Positions 47,106 through 58,720 of a DNA stretch of 64,000 nucleotides are shown here, piece after piece; the first letter of the stretch is position 1; every line of letters begins with the position of its first letter. The stretch lies in contig JAUFSD010000002.1 in the NCBI GenBank assembly GCA_033030425.1, positions 1,302,001-1,366,000 on the forward strand, in the 5' to 3' direction. Below the pieces are notes generated by a model that saw only the letters and a list, made by a program, of their open reading frames with translations, did not search any database and was not told the DNA's origin. Source of the stretch: Verpa conica (lineage: Eukaryota; Ascomycota; Pezizomycetes; Pezizales; Morchellaceae). The position numbers were made by a program, and so were the translations under genes.

Positions 47106-50100
47106 TGTACTTGTGGATATTAACTAAAAGAAGATGAAATCGGGTACTAAAATATAAGGTAGTTTGTGAGATGTATTACCGTGATGCTGGGTAAAGTACA
47201 GAAGGGAAATTAAGCAGTCTTTAAGGGACACGAATATCCGTTGAATATCCCAGAAAAAGTAAAAAAGTAAAGAATGAAAGCAATAATCATAACTCAGGTC
47301 CTCTACACTAAGCTCGTAGTTCCCATCCTTGCAGTAGCATAGTACCCAATTTATTGTATTGACCTATGACCTACCTAATCATAATTGGTAGAATGAAACT
47401 GGTTCGGTAATCATAAACCTCTAACTATATCGTGGGGGTAATTGATTTTAGAGTAACGGGTCTCTCCCGCAAAAAAAGAAACCTACCTCCCCCCACGTTA
47501 ACGTGTTGGGGTCCAACGTTATTAGCCAAACTCTGAATGCGACTCTAGTGTCTTACAGTGCCCGCGGAATAAACAGTGTCTAGGGGAATGACTAGCCCGA
47601 TACGGTCGCGTCCAATCAGTAAGCGGACAGGGGCCATTTCACACCAAAACTGGCACATTCTATGCTAAAGCCTTGTAGCAAAAGAACTACCCAATAAATT
47701 CCTCTTTTATATACAAAGGCAAAATTCCTCTGGAGTTTCACCTCTGATTTTCTACTCAGCCTTAGTTGAGTTGTACAGCTAAGAAGCTGTTGAGGTCAAA
47801 AATGCGCTAAAATCACTTATAATTTTTCTAGCATTCCATCACATAGTTTAGTACAAAGAAAAAAATATAGAAAGGATGGTTAGAGATAAATCTATACTTA
47901 TACAAAGTTGTAGAGCCTATATCTTTCATGGGGTGGTTGAATAAACCTTTGGAATACCAAATTTTAGTGTAAAACTGCCCCTGTCCGCTCACCAATTGGA
48001 CGCGACTGTATAGTGCCAGTATCTATCATATTTAGTGGAGTACTCAAGCCTCTTTTTGCTACTGCTCAATTTTCTGAGTGCGTCACCAATGCATGGAAGT
48101 TGCGGCCCCAAGCCCCCAAGACAGCTGTTCTACCTCTCGTCGAGCCTCCATATATCTGTAGACCTAATGCCTTAGGAAAATACGACGAAAAAATGGGGTC
48201 ATTCCCTAGAAGTGTAGGTCAGCCTAATTCATTTTGTTTTCCAATGCTAGTGACCGTCACGACGTATACATGTTCATGGGGAGGTTGAGTGTGGAGGAAC
48301 TTTCTCATCAAGGTATTAGATGTTAATATCGGTTATCACCCGCTTTCTATTGATTAAATTCAAGAAAATACACTATTCAAATTAGCCCAAGCGTAAAATA
48401 CCTATTTTACACAGCCGAATCACCATCGCCGATTCTCAGTGCTGGCATAGCCGGCCACTATATATAGATCTTTTAGACGACGAGGCTACGAAAATCACTC
48501 TTTTCCGCATCTCCAGGAGTATCGTGAGTCCTGATCTGGGGTAAACGATGACTAGATATTACACAAGACTATTCCAATGCCGCTTAATTATTAGCCAAAA
48601 ACGTTAAATAAGAGGCTTACGCCAATCATGTTTCATCTTAGCTATATAGTATCATTACGAGGGAGAATAACGGAACTGAATCTAAACTTCTATAGAGCCA
48701 CTTAGGTTCCTGTTTGTCACAGAGATTTTGAACATGGGTTCACAGTGGCACAAGTTTCATGGAGACTTGGGGTGACACATGAGGATGTGAGTGCCACATG
48801 GTGCGCCCGAGATTTGCTTCTAATGCAAACCTTCGGCTCTACGGCGCGAAGAGGACATCCTAAAGAGCTTTCGTGCTAGAATCAGCGTGCGAATAATTCT
48901 CGCCGGTTAATCTATACCAGTGCCTCTAGCCGGGCAATGTCTTGTTACAAATCCGTACTATCCGCAAAACTTACGAACATAGGTAATCATGTAAAGCATC
49001 TAATAGGAAATTTCTATATATAATTTTCTTTTAAAGAAAAATGACCTTGTCTCCTTGGCGAGTCAAAGTGAATATTTTAGGTCACTTCCTATCACTCGTA
49101 TATTAAGAATTAAATCTTCTTAATCTTATAGGCGAGACAAACAAAATTATGGAATAGGACGTTGAAATAAAGTGTAAGACAATTCGATCCATTGCATATG
49201 CAAATAAATATAATCCAAACTAACTGCCATACGCATATAATGCATCTATTTATGATTAATTCATTCATTCATACGCGTATAATGCTAGGAGCTCCTCCAT
49301 GATCCAGGCTAATTATGAATGTGGCTGAATCGTTCAACCGGATTGAGGGAACAGTCCTATTCCAATTTATCGCCCGTCCCGGGCCTAGGTTGATTTGGCA
49401 ATGCATTTAGATCATATGTAACGGTGCTGGAAAGCAGTCTTAGGTGTCGGTGTATTATGAGTGATGCTCAATAACTTTGGCTATGAGATCTAAGCTACGG
49501 GTGGCTAGCTAGTCTTAAATTATAACAGGGATAAATATTAAATATAATTAATAATAAACTTGGTCTTTTTTGGGATAAATATATCAATATAGTATATAAT
49601 AGGCTTAGAGCTCTCTTCAGGCCATAGTTTATAACTACATGCCACATCTTGCACCCAGAAATAAAAATGACTTGATTTAAAAAAAGAAAGAAAAAAAGGC
49701 TTAGAGCTCTCTACTTCTTATAATATACCCCCTTATAACCTCCTTAGAATATCTCGACTATCCAATATATATACCTAGACTGCAATTGATGGTAAAGCTC
49801 GCTACACTTCACTGTATTCTGCGGCTAAATTCCTTAAAACCTAATGTTCTAATATGAAATAAACAGCAGATTGATATGAATATTAATATATCATAATATA
49901 GAATGATAGCGGAATATTTTATAGAGAGACACATGCCAGCTACAATGATTCTAGAAAGAGTTTGTAAATACCAAGAGGACTATCATTAGCTGAGCCATAA
50001 ATGATACAGGAGATTGACTATGAAGGCTAGTGCATGCATATGGTCATATATATTAAATTTTGTGTAATTATACTACTGTATCTAGCCTATAGCTCCGCCC

Positions 50101-50642
50101 TAGTTTTATATACGTGGCGAAGAAAATAAACAAGAACCAGAAAACCTTTCTAAGTGCATGGATCGAGCACGGCCCTTAATTATACATGTACGCGGATTCC
50201 TAATATTTAATTTAGCAAATACTTATTGATAGTACTACCTCGCTCAAAAGGATTGTTTCTATAACAGTCAGTCACAATGGTCCCAAGATTCACCCTGTAC
50301 TTGAGTTACCACTACCGGTAGATAGGATTTGACTGATTTGCGCTTCCATACTAGTGCATGTTCTTTTCTGCCAATATGACTACCGAATGACCTCGCACGA
50401 TATACCCCCCATTCAACCCAAACTATAAGGGATAATTTTAGCAGTATAAATAGAATTTCTTTTTTTAAGTTAATAAAAGATACCATGAATACTACAGATA
50501 TATTCTAGGCCTTTATCCTCCACTCAAAGTTAAGTTTGACCGCCTCAAGTAATCCTAGTTACTACATGCTTTTCTATCCTTCTCTAGCCAGCCTTCTCTG
50601 CTCCCACCCTTTGCTTTCCCTTCCTTACAACCTCTTCCTTCA
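47106..50642. other. 3.5 kb gene-poor AT-rich region
   Basis: No exon with family signal on either strand. It includes a TA-flanked inverted-repeat element (47603-48008), a pair of direct repeats CATACGC(A/G)TATAATGC near 49226-49285, a repeated AGGCTTAGAGCTCTCT near 49601 and 49698, and TACATGTA at 50183. Confidence 0.55.
47603..48008. mobile_element. MITE-like inverted-repeat element, TA flanks
   Basis: Both ends carry about 45-50 bp of inverted repeat: CGGTCGCGTCCAATCAGTAA on the left and CAGTCGCGTCCAATTGGTGA read inward from the right, continuing through GCGGACAGGGGC. TA flanks both ends (47601-47602, 48009-48010). The CAGT-like end plus TA duplication fits the Tc1/mariner-pogo group. 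The 300-bp core is AT-rich and non-coding. Confidence 0.75.
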
Positions 50643-52569
50643 TCACCTCCGCCTCTTATCCCCTCGCCGCCCCCCACCATAATCAATCCTGACCAATGGA
50701 TCTTCCACGCTCGTCTTCCCATCCTCACTAAAATCCACGACTTTCTCTTTCTCACCTATAGTAAGTTTCGAACACTGATAAATACCGCCGATATTTCCAA
50801 TATCTCGCAACTCGTGAACCCAAGTCTTGATATAATCCCCATTTGGGTCATAGTCATAAGCTTGCTTAACCTGATTAAATACGCGATTTTCCCCCCTTGG
50901 ATCGTTTCCAACACCAGAGATGTACCTTCATATATATCAATTAGCCCCATTAGCTACTTAAATCACTACTGTTAAATAACAGAGGAAGGGTGGAGAAAAT
51001 ATTGTGTAAATTAGAGCGTACTGCCAATTTCCCCAATTACTACTAGTATCGTAATCCACCAACATACACTCGTACCACTCTGCCCCCAACCTCCAATCTA
51101 CTTTCATTCGCTTCGCCAAATAACTTGCTACATTCTGTCTCGCTCGATTACTCGTCCATCCCGTAAGGTACAACTCCCTCATACTCGCATCCACCAGCCC
51201 AGTACCAGTATTTCCTCTCTGCCAACGCCCTAAATCAACTTTTGCAGCATGATCAGATAAGGGTCTCCAGTGATAGCTCGTGTTGCCCCGATACCCAGAC
51301 TGCAAGAAGATCTTAGGCCCAAATTTAAGCATACAGAGACGGAAATAGTCACGCCACAATAACTCAAAACGAATAGTGGTAGTTCCTTTGTTTTCACCTT
51401 TACCGTAGCCCTGGGGGTGTGGTGTTTTGCTTTGACCCTTACAACTTGGGTGTGATAGTATGGGTTTCCAGGAACGCCCTTCTTCAAATTCAAACATTGC
51501 TTTGTGGATTAACTTTGCTGAGATGCAACCTTGTGCAAGCCATGCTGCCAACTTGCAAGAGAAATCTTCGCCCAGTAGACCATTACGAGTTTCTTTATAG
51601 TTTTGTATTGCTCCGGTGGCCAAAATATGGTCAATCCGCTCCAAACCAGACATCTCACCACCTCTGAAGGGATGTGCTGTCTTTGCGCCAGGTGGCGTCT
51701 CTAGGGGCGCTCCAGGAAGATCTAGGGCCCGGAGTGGTTTAAGGAGTGACGAAACCAGGTCCTCAAGACAGTCAGGAATTGCGAAGGGTGGTCTTTGAGC
51801 CGGGATATAGGATGGAATTGGAGCGATTGAAATCAGCCGTGGGTATGGATCGCGAACGCTATCACGGAGCGGCTCGACGGTTTTGCGGAACTGTGTAAAA
51901 ACGTCTGGAACTTCATTAGGTTTCATGGGTAGATCTTTGCTATTATTTATCACGAATTAGCATACATACTCGCGATATTATTGCCTAAGACAAATATCTC
52001 ATAGCGCCAACCCCTTTAAGAGCAGGGGAGGGGAATACATACCAATGAATGAGATAGCTCTCATCTTCAAAAATCCTAAGTTCGAGTTTCCCCTTCCCAA
52101 CCCTCTCCACAAACCTCTTGATTCCCTTCTCATCGCTCATCTCCTCATTCCCATGATCTCTCGTCATCCACACACCTACTACCTTCCCCGCCTCCCCATT
52201 CTTCTTTGTATCAATCTCCTCTAGTATTCCACCTATGACTTCGTCACTCCGTCCAACTCTGATCACAAGATCATTCCCAAGGCTTCTCAGGCTCTCTTTT
52301 AAATCCCACACACACTCGGCCATAAACCTTGCCCTATGTGGCCCGCATCTCCAGAACCCTCCTATACGACTACGAGCTTCGATGTAAGGTGATTTTGTAT
52401 CTGGTAATAGAAATCCTGAGGTCTCAATTTGCCGCGGATTAAATATGTAGACTGGAAGGACATGTGTATGATTCGTTTTTTCCCTGGTTAGAGCATGAAA
52501 AAGTGGATTATCTGCAAGTCTCAGGTCACGTCGTAGAAGGAGTAAGATAATACGAGGTGCTCCTGTCAT
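50643..52569 (-). CDS. Cryptochrome DASH (photolyase family)
   Basis: Exons 52569-52043, 51939-51022 and 50925-50643 join in phase to 575 residues. The N-terminal alpha/beta photolyase domain starts RIILLLLRRDLRLADNPLFH and continues to about residue 180. The helical FAD-binding domain has FSCKLAAWLAQGCIS, WRDYFRLCMLKFG, LYLTGWTSNRARQNVASYLAK and WYECMLVDYDTSSNWGNWQY. This last block, followed by GVGNDPRGENRVFNQVKQAYDYD, is diagnostic of the DASH class. Such proteins bind FAD and usually a folate antenna, repair cyclobutane dimers in single-stranded DNA or loops, and may act in blue-light signalling. The C-terminal extension after TWVHELRDI is short and Gly/Arg-rich (GGGRRGDKRRR), a possible nucleic-acid-binding tail. 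Confidence 0.93.
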
Positions 52570-53292
52570 AGTTGAAAATTTCTACCACAGGATTCTACTT
52601 CAAACTGATTAGAAGTTGAGAAGATGAATGCGGATGTAAGGGGATGCTGAGATTCGCAAGTAGTTGATTCTAGGCTCGCTCCCATCCCCACCTATTGTAA
52701 GTACCGCACTAAAAGTCTATGACGCTATGATAGAACGTCATCAACTACTATAGGTTCTTGTGCTAGAAGTGGAGAGGTCCTAAGAGACATCCCAGAACTG
52801 TTAGAGGTATTATTGTCATAGGCCGTCACTCGTTGCGCTTAAAGTGTCCAACGCATATTTCTGCTTGTCTACAAATACCACAGAAAAATTTATATAGCTA
52901 TGCTTTCATTTGTACTATAATATCATCACTCCCTGCCCTAGAGCCTCGAATCCACATCACTTTACTTTTAAAAAGGAAATATAACCGTTATAGCAGTCCA
53001 AATAGAAAATTCCCAGCTAGTTAACCATACCTCCCCCCAATCCATTATCCAATCCCTACCAGGCATAAATCCGCCTTACAGGAGCTTACACTTGCTAAGC
53101 GCTCTCACTTAAGAAAAATAATAAAATATTATAACAAAACCAGTCAAGGGAGTCGTAGGAATACAAGAGGCAACATTAAAGGGGAAACTGTACAGTGATC
53201 ACAAAGGCCTGAATATAGAATATTTAGGGAGTGTGGAGAGTAAAAAAAAGAACTTGGTTTCCCAAAGTATTTTGCACCCCAGTCCAGTGTGA
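52570..53292. promoter_or_regulatory. Cry-DASH upstream spacer
   Basis: AT-rich tandem spacer with the Cry-DASH promoter at the left and the 3' end of the RGS-like gene at the right. I see no exon or clear light-response element. Confidence 0.45.
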
Positions 53293-55069
53293 TTAACCGA
53301 AGTAATCCCCACTTGGTAGGGCAATAAACACGCCAGCAAGGATCCCCGAACAAAGCAAAGCCACGAGAACACTTTGGAGAAAAATGGTATCTTGGATTTG
53401 TCTTAGGGCAGGTTCCTCTATCCAAATCTCTTTGTCAAAAATCTTGCGGATAAGGTTTCGATCTGCGTATTTTGCCACCCAGGGCTCGTCTTCGTAGCTG
53501 TTACTACTGATCTCGCTACCAAATGAGGTTTTAGACTCTGAGTTCATCTCATAGTCGCTTTCATCATTCCACAGTTCCCAGGGACGCACATGACGATGAT
53601 GAAGACCATGAAGTACCTGAGAAGACAAAAGCGGACTAAAGTTAGTTTGTAAACCAACAACCCACAAGTTATATCCAAAGGATTTCAAAAACGCACCACA
53701 CACATCCCCTTGATAGCCGCAAACAGCGTAGCAATTCCCACAAACCATGCAATTGCCGCTACCGCCCTCAACCCCCTTGGCCTCCTACTAAGTGTTAATA
53801 GAACTGCAGTTATGAATCCAATCAAGATTGTTCCCACGCCCAATCCGCAAGCGAATGTGACTCTGGGATCGTTTCCATTCCTAATACTCCATCTAATAAA
53901 GTTTGGATGAGCCTGGCGGCGGAGTGAGTTCTCAACGGCCATCCTGAGAGGTTCGAAGGCCGAAGGGTGTGTTGTTTGAGCCAATGCACGCAGAGCAGCA
54001 ACGCGATCACGGGAGGAGACATTAAGCTCACGAGGGGAACCCTCAGCAATGTAGACTGCGATTACGCGAGCAACTTCCTCGCGGAAGGGTTGGATTGTGA
54101 CTATAGGTAGTTAGTAGGGTTATCACGCATAACGAATAAACCAGTGACGATAATGTGGCATATGAAATATATGAAATGGGAATAAAACATATTATAAGAG
54201 CGTGGAGATAAAGAACTTACAAGGCTGCCACTTAAGATCCACAGCCTGGAATGCATCAGCAGTAACAGCAGCATGATCAACATTTCTTGGGCTAGTTGAA
54301 TTATCAGGGCCAAAAAAAGGCGCAATGGTTGCTATTGGCGGATTTTCAAAGTTAGGACTAGACGAGCCCTGACTACCAGGTGGTGTCATGAATGGATTAG
54401 CCTTTGTTGGAGAAGGTACCGACAATCGAGCATTCGGAATAGAGAATGCATCAGCAAAGAACTTGGTAGTCACCCTACTGGGCTTGTTGGAGTGATCGGC
54501 ACTTTTATTGGTTCCAGAAGCATCTGCTGAAGTATAGACGAAGGGTGTCATCTCTGGAGAGAGATTTTTTTCATTTTCTGCAAGTGCCTGAAAACGGGCT
54601 GAATAGTCACGAAGCCAGAGATAGAATTGAAGATTTTCTGCAGCATGCTCGACGTATATCAGGTATCTCATAAAATCACGACATGTCATAGGCTGTAGGA
54701 TCATTATGTTAGCTTTCTCTAATAATGTCTTGCAAGAGCTTGCCCTCTAGTTATCCGGGGCAGGACCAAATTAGAGCATATTAAATTACTAGCAAGATAT
54801 CATGTACTTCAAACCCAGCTTTCACCGAGACGTAACATAACATAAATGCTCATTGGTCCCACTTACAAAAAAAAGAAATAAAAACATACCGGACATGTCC
54901 CTCCAGCTATGATTTTATCAAACGACAGAGAATCAGGAATACCGTTGGCCCTGGACAAGCGTGAGATTGGTCGGGATGAAGTCGGGGTTAGTTCCTCCAT
55001 TTCTTTTGATGATGTCGTTAGGAGGCTATCGACATATGATGGTCGACGGTAAAAGATGCTAAGAACCAT
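53293..55069 (-). CDS. RGS-domain membrane protein, Rax1-like
   Basis: Exons 55069-54890, 54692-54221, 54100-53697 and 53616-53293 join in phase to 459 residues. An RGS-type domain begins at about residue 45 (SFDKIIAGGTCPPMTCRDFMRYLIYVEHAAENLQFYLWLRDY) and resumes after a long Ser/Pro-rich insert (about 100-210) at ADAFQAVDLKWQPC and the TIQPFREEVARVIAVYI helix. Two adjacent transmembrane helices follow (VTFACGLGVGTILIGFITAVLL and AVAAIAWFVGIATLFAAI), and a third is close to the C-terminus (TIFLQSVLVALLCSGILAGVFIAL). This split RGS plus C-terminal helices matches yeast Rax1, which marks bud sites, and fungal RGS membrane relatives. GAP activity on a G-alpha subunit is possible but not shown. 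Confidence 0.8.
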
Positions 55070-57890
55070 ATTTCCAGAGACTCCTGTACGCTACTCAGTG
55101 GATAAGTGAGTACTTAAACTAGACCCCGTAGTCTAAAGCCTAAGACAATATACTAGCTGTTAAGCTGGTAGGTATATGCGCGCAGGGACCCGCTCAACAA
55201 TAAGGTAGTAATAGGTCTTTTCAAGTACAATGAAGGGCTAGACTTCAGAACTTCTGGGGCGGTTATTCACTCGTAGTTGGGCTACAAGTTGTATGAAGCA
55301 CTCGTAGTTAAATCGACGTGGGACTTAGTATGATTTAAACCAGCTCGGGAACACCACCTGGATTTACATTACCCAGGACAATATCCTCCTTGCTGACCCA
55401 GAATAATTCGTTTACTTGACCTTTTGCATCAACATGCGGCAGTGTGGGGGCAAGACTAGCCATACACAGCAAGTAGTACACTGGAGGAGAAGCTCAAATA
55501 CGGTGGAGTATAGGTATGTGGCTTTCCGCTTCGTCCCTGCAACCACACGTCGTGCGTTAGACCAGCGGGACTCATTTCGCTTCTCCGGGTTTGCTAGGAT
55601 CGAGAAGCACCAAACGGCCCCTTGCAAGATCCGCTGGTCTATTGGTAGATGCCGGGTCCTATAACTTTGAATTACTTGGCGCAACCCAACCATCTATAAT
55701 TAAAACCTAGAAAAGAAAATTACCATATTACCAATAGCATATTTTCGTACCCCTTAAACTCTATCATGTTTTTACTATAGGTGAATAGAGGGGCATATAG
55801 AACTAGACCCCATGTATGCTGAGCCGGGCGGCTTCTCAGTTGTCACCACGGCGTAAAAAATTGCCGTTCTCGTTTCCTGTCATCTAGACGCTAGCTTGGC
55901 CCCTGAAACATACGGCTTAGCGTTTGTTGGTATTCTACGCACTATGGTAAACCTCCAAGATAGGATTGAGCTAGGGTGTAGATAATATTGTGATCAAAAG
56001 ATACGCAACTTCTTCTAATCTCGAGATGTATGTGCGGCTCGGCTCTCAGTTTAATATAGTTATGCGGTTATGGAAAGACCACCACTAATAACAGCAAACC
56101 TAACTCTTTGCTGGCAGTGTGTACCAAAGTACCCTACAACGTGCGACAAAAAGACAGAGAAATGTGGGATATAAGATTCGGAATTTCATTCTCTCTTTAG
56201 GTTTTTAGTGAGGATTTATTAGCCACCAGAGCCCTGTTAGCAGGCCCTGGTTTGTCGACATTTTTTTTGTCGTACACTGTAAATCTTAGCCGGGAAAGAA
56301 GAAAAATAATCTATCGCTTATATATGTAGAGTAGGGTGATCCCAATCCTCACCAAGATCGAAATATTTTAGTTGGCTTTGTCCTCTGGGGTTAGATCCAT
56401 AGTGCGCTGCACCCCATTCGGCTTTGTAGAGCAGACTGGACTGTTATCTACGGATGAATTTCCGGTATATCCAGGAACTAGAAAACCCCCATGCACGAAT
56501 AATCAATCGGCGAGTACGATTTTGGGCTACTGAGATTACCAGGATATATTTCACCAACATCAGCTGAATCAAATTAACAGTCAACCGCGGAAATTAAAAC
56601 CCGATGACAAACACGGCGGGCCCGCGTCACACCGTGACGCCTGTCAAGCCTCCCTAAACAGTAAAGTACTGAGATAATCACACCCTTTTGGCTCTTCTCG
56701 AAGCTACACGGCACACTCGACGATGGCCGTAGCCCCCCGATTGTATGACTATTTTACTAGTGACGTCCAGTCGGGAGAATTAATCACTCCTTTGGTAAAG
56801 CTCTGTATTTGCCTAACATCAAAACTCAGAACGTAGTAGAGATCCAGCCTTTGTCTTCTGTGATGAGATAGGAACATGCCATGGTATACTAGATTATTGT
56901 AACATAGTTTACGTCCTCAGTGTTCTTTTGTCCGGATGAATGCAATAGTCCGCCCCTAGTGCGTATTGAGGGTAGCTCTAGACCACAATTAAACCTATAT
57001 TGTTCTTGTAATTATGACGTTCGCGGTCTCCACCAGGCTACACAACAAATGTCGCAGAGGGCAAGAATTGCATCACTCGTAACGACCCGCTCTAATCAGC
57101 TTTATCCTAGGCACTCTACTACAAGTACAAATGATACCGATATAAAAAATTCTAAGAAACGGGGTAGGAAAAGCCCTCAGTCTTAGCGAGGCCTTAAAAT
57201 CAGCCTTTACTATTAGCTATTAGTTAACCACGGAATTTTAAGACACTTCACTCCAGTATCGATTACAACCGACCCGTATGCACATATGCAATTCATATGC
57301 TTTTATGTAACTCTTCTCTCAATGGGCAAGAGTACTAGGGGGGTGGGAAGCCGAAGATAGATTTACCACATCATGGCTGTCCTTGGCATCGTGTGTATTT
57401 GTTTTCCTACTTCAGATCCCTGTTTCCTCCCATAGGTAAGCATGCTCATTACCCAGATCCTAAAAGACCCAATCATTCGTGCGACGGGATCGCTCATCGC
57501 CTAAATAGGCGGTGATAACCAATCCCTTACCCGTAGCTGTATCTCGTTCTAGAGGCCCATATCACAGGGGATTAAGGATCCCTACGGGTAAAAATTAACC
57601 GTAGGTGCTAGTGAAGGGCACTTCACTATATTCTTTTTACGCTCACCTCGACGCACACCGCAATGGGAAAGGCTCAACTTATGAAACTTTTCGTGGCTAG
57701 GTTTTACAGTACGCATGCAGCTCAACAAACACAGAGCACCTATTGCCCCTGCGTTGAGAAAAACAAAATCTAATACTGAAAACTCTAAAGTGTAATATGT
57801 CTAGTTGGGCCGGGACTTTAGGCCTCAGCGGAACAGGCGATATATCATATTTCTAGACTATTTTATCTAGCTATGTATCAACCTACTGAT
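55070..57890. other. 2.8 kb gene-poor region with MITE
   Basis: No convincing exon on either strand. A 143-bp TA-flanked element lies at 56137-56279. Short GC-rich dyads occur (GTCACACCGTGAC near 56623-56635). The frame at 55412-55693 is open on both strands but has no family signal. Confidence 0.5.
56137..56279. mobile_element. Short MITE-like element, TA flanks
   Basis: The ends CAACGTGCGACAAAAAGACA (left) and CAGTGTACGACAAAAAAAAT (right, read inward) are inverted repeats with about five differences in 20. TA lies outside both (56135-56136, 56280-56281). At 143 bp it is the smallest element seen and has no coding capacity. Confidence 0.6.
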
Positions 57891-58720
57891 TTACAACTTC
57901 GCTAGCACAGCTTCAGCGGCAGAAACCTGATTTGTTCCAGTAAAGACACACGTTAGCAAAGGCTCCCGCAGCGCTCGGTAAGCATCGGTAGATCGACGAG
58001 GGCAACGGAAGGAAAAGGCGGGGAAGAAAGCCACAAATAAGGACTGTATGTCCAGAGCGTGGAGCCCACCGATTTTTTGCAGTCGGCGACTTAATAGTAG
58101 GGCCGGAAATAGAAATAGGCTTACATCGACTTCTCCCTTGTTGTCCTTTGCGGCATAGGTAACGGTTCCCTTATCGATGACAAGGGCATATCTAGCCAAT
58201 CTCTCACCATTTGTCCATCCGATGCTCTCAGAAAACTTGTTTCCAATGTCAGAGAGGAAGAGAATATCGTCGCCTTTGATCCCGTTGGCTTTTCCCCAGG
58301 CGGCCATCACATGTGCGTCGTTGTAGGCTATCACAGCGATAATATCTACACCTTTATTTTTTAGCTCGGTATAATTCCTGATATATCCTGGGAGATGCTT
58401 CTCTGAGCAACCAGGGGTGAAGGCTCCTTTAGAATCGTTTGTGAGTACTCTCGTTTGATTTGGTAACTAATCCTAGGGCATACCTGGAACTGCAAAGAGG
58501 ACAACTTTCTTGTCTACCCATTGCTCAGAGGCCTTAAGCACAACTTGGCTTCCGCAAACAGTGACACCAGCTTTCTCTTCGGTATAAGGTACCCAACTAT
58601 TATCACTACGGTCAACCCATATTTCGTCTTTATACATAATGTCTGGTAGGGTGATATTTGGAGTACGTACTTGAAGGTCACACCGGCGGGAAACTTATCA
58701 CCAGGCTTGAGGGCAGTCAT
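57891..58720 (-). CDS. Peroxiredoxin, Prx5/Asp f 3 type
   Basis: Exons 58720-58671, 58596-58484, 58426-58125 and 57926-57891 join in phase to 166 residues. The protein reduces hydrogen peroxide and organic hydroperoxides. It has the N-terminus [14 protein letters not shown], the block [24 protein letters not shown] with the peroxidatic cysteine at C61, and a second cysteine at C31 (GVTVCGSQ), the same pair of positions as in the Aspergillus fumigatus allergen Asp f 3. The end [10 protein letters not shown] resembles the peroxisomal PTS1-like or dimer tail of fungal Prx5 (final residues AKL), so peroxisomal import is plausible. The last exon is only 36 nt after a 198-nt intron. Confidence 0.93.

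Noticed and set aside
48013..48288. 91-codon plus-strand frame
   Set aside because: It begins next to the end of a MITE-like element, has no family signal and no splice partner.
55628..55690. Possible tRNA-like sequence (CTGGTCTATTGGTAGATGCC)
   Set aside because: The D-arm looks plausible, but the anticodon stem does not pair and no T-arm follows.
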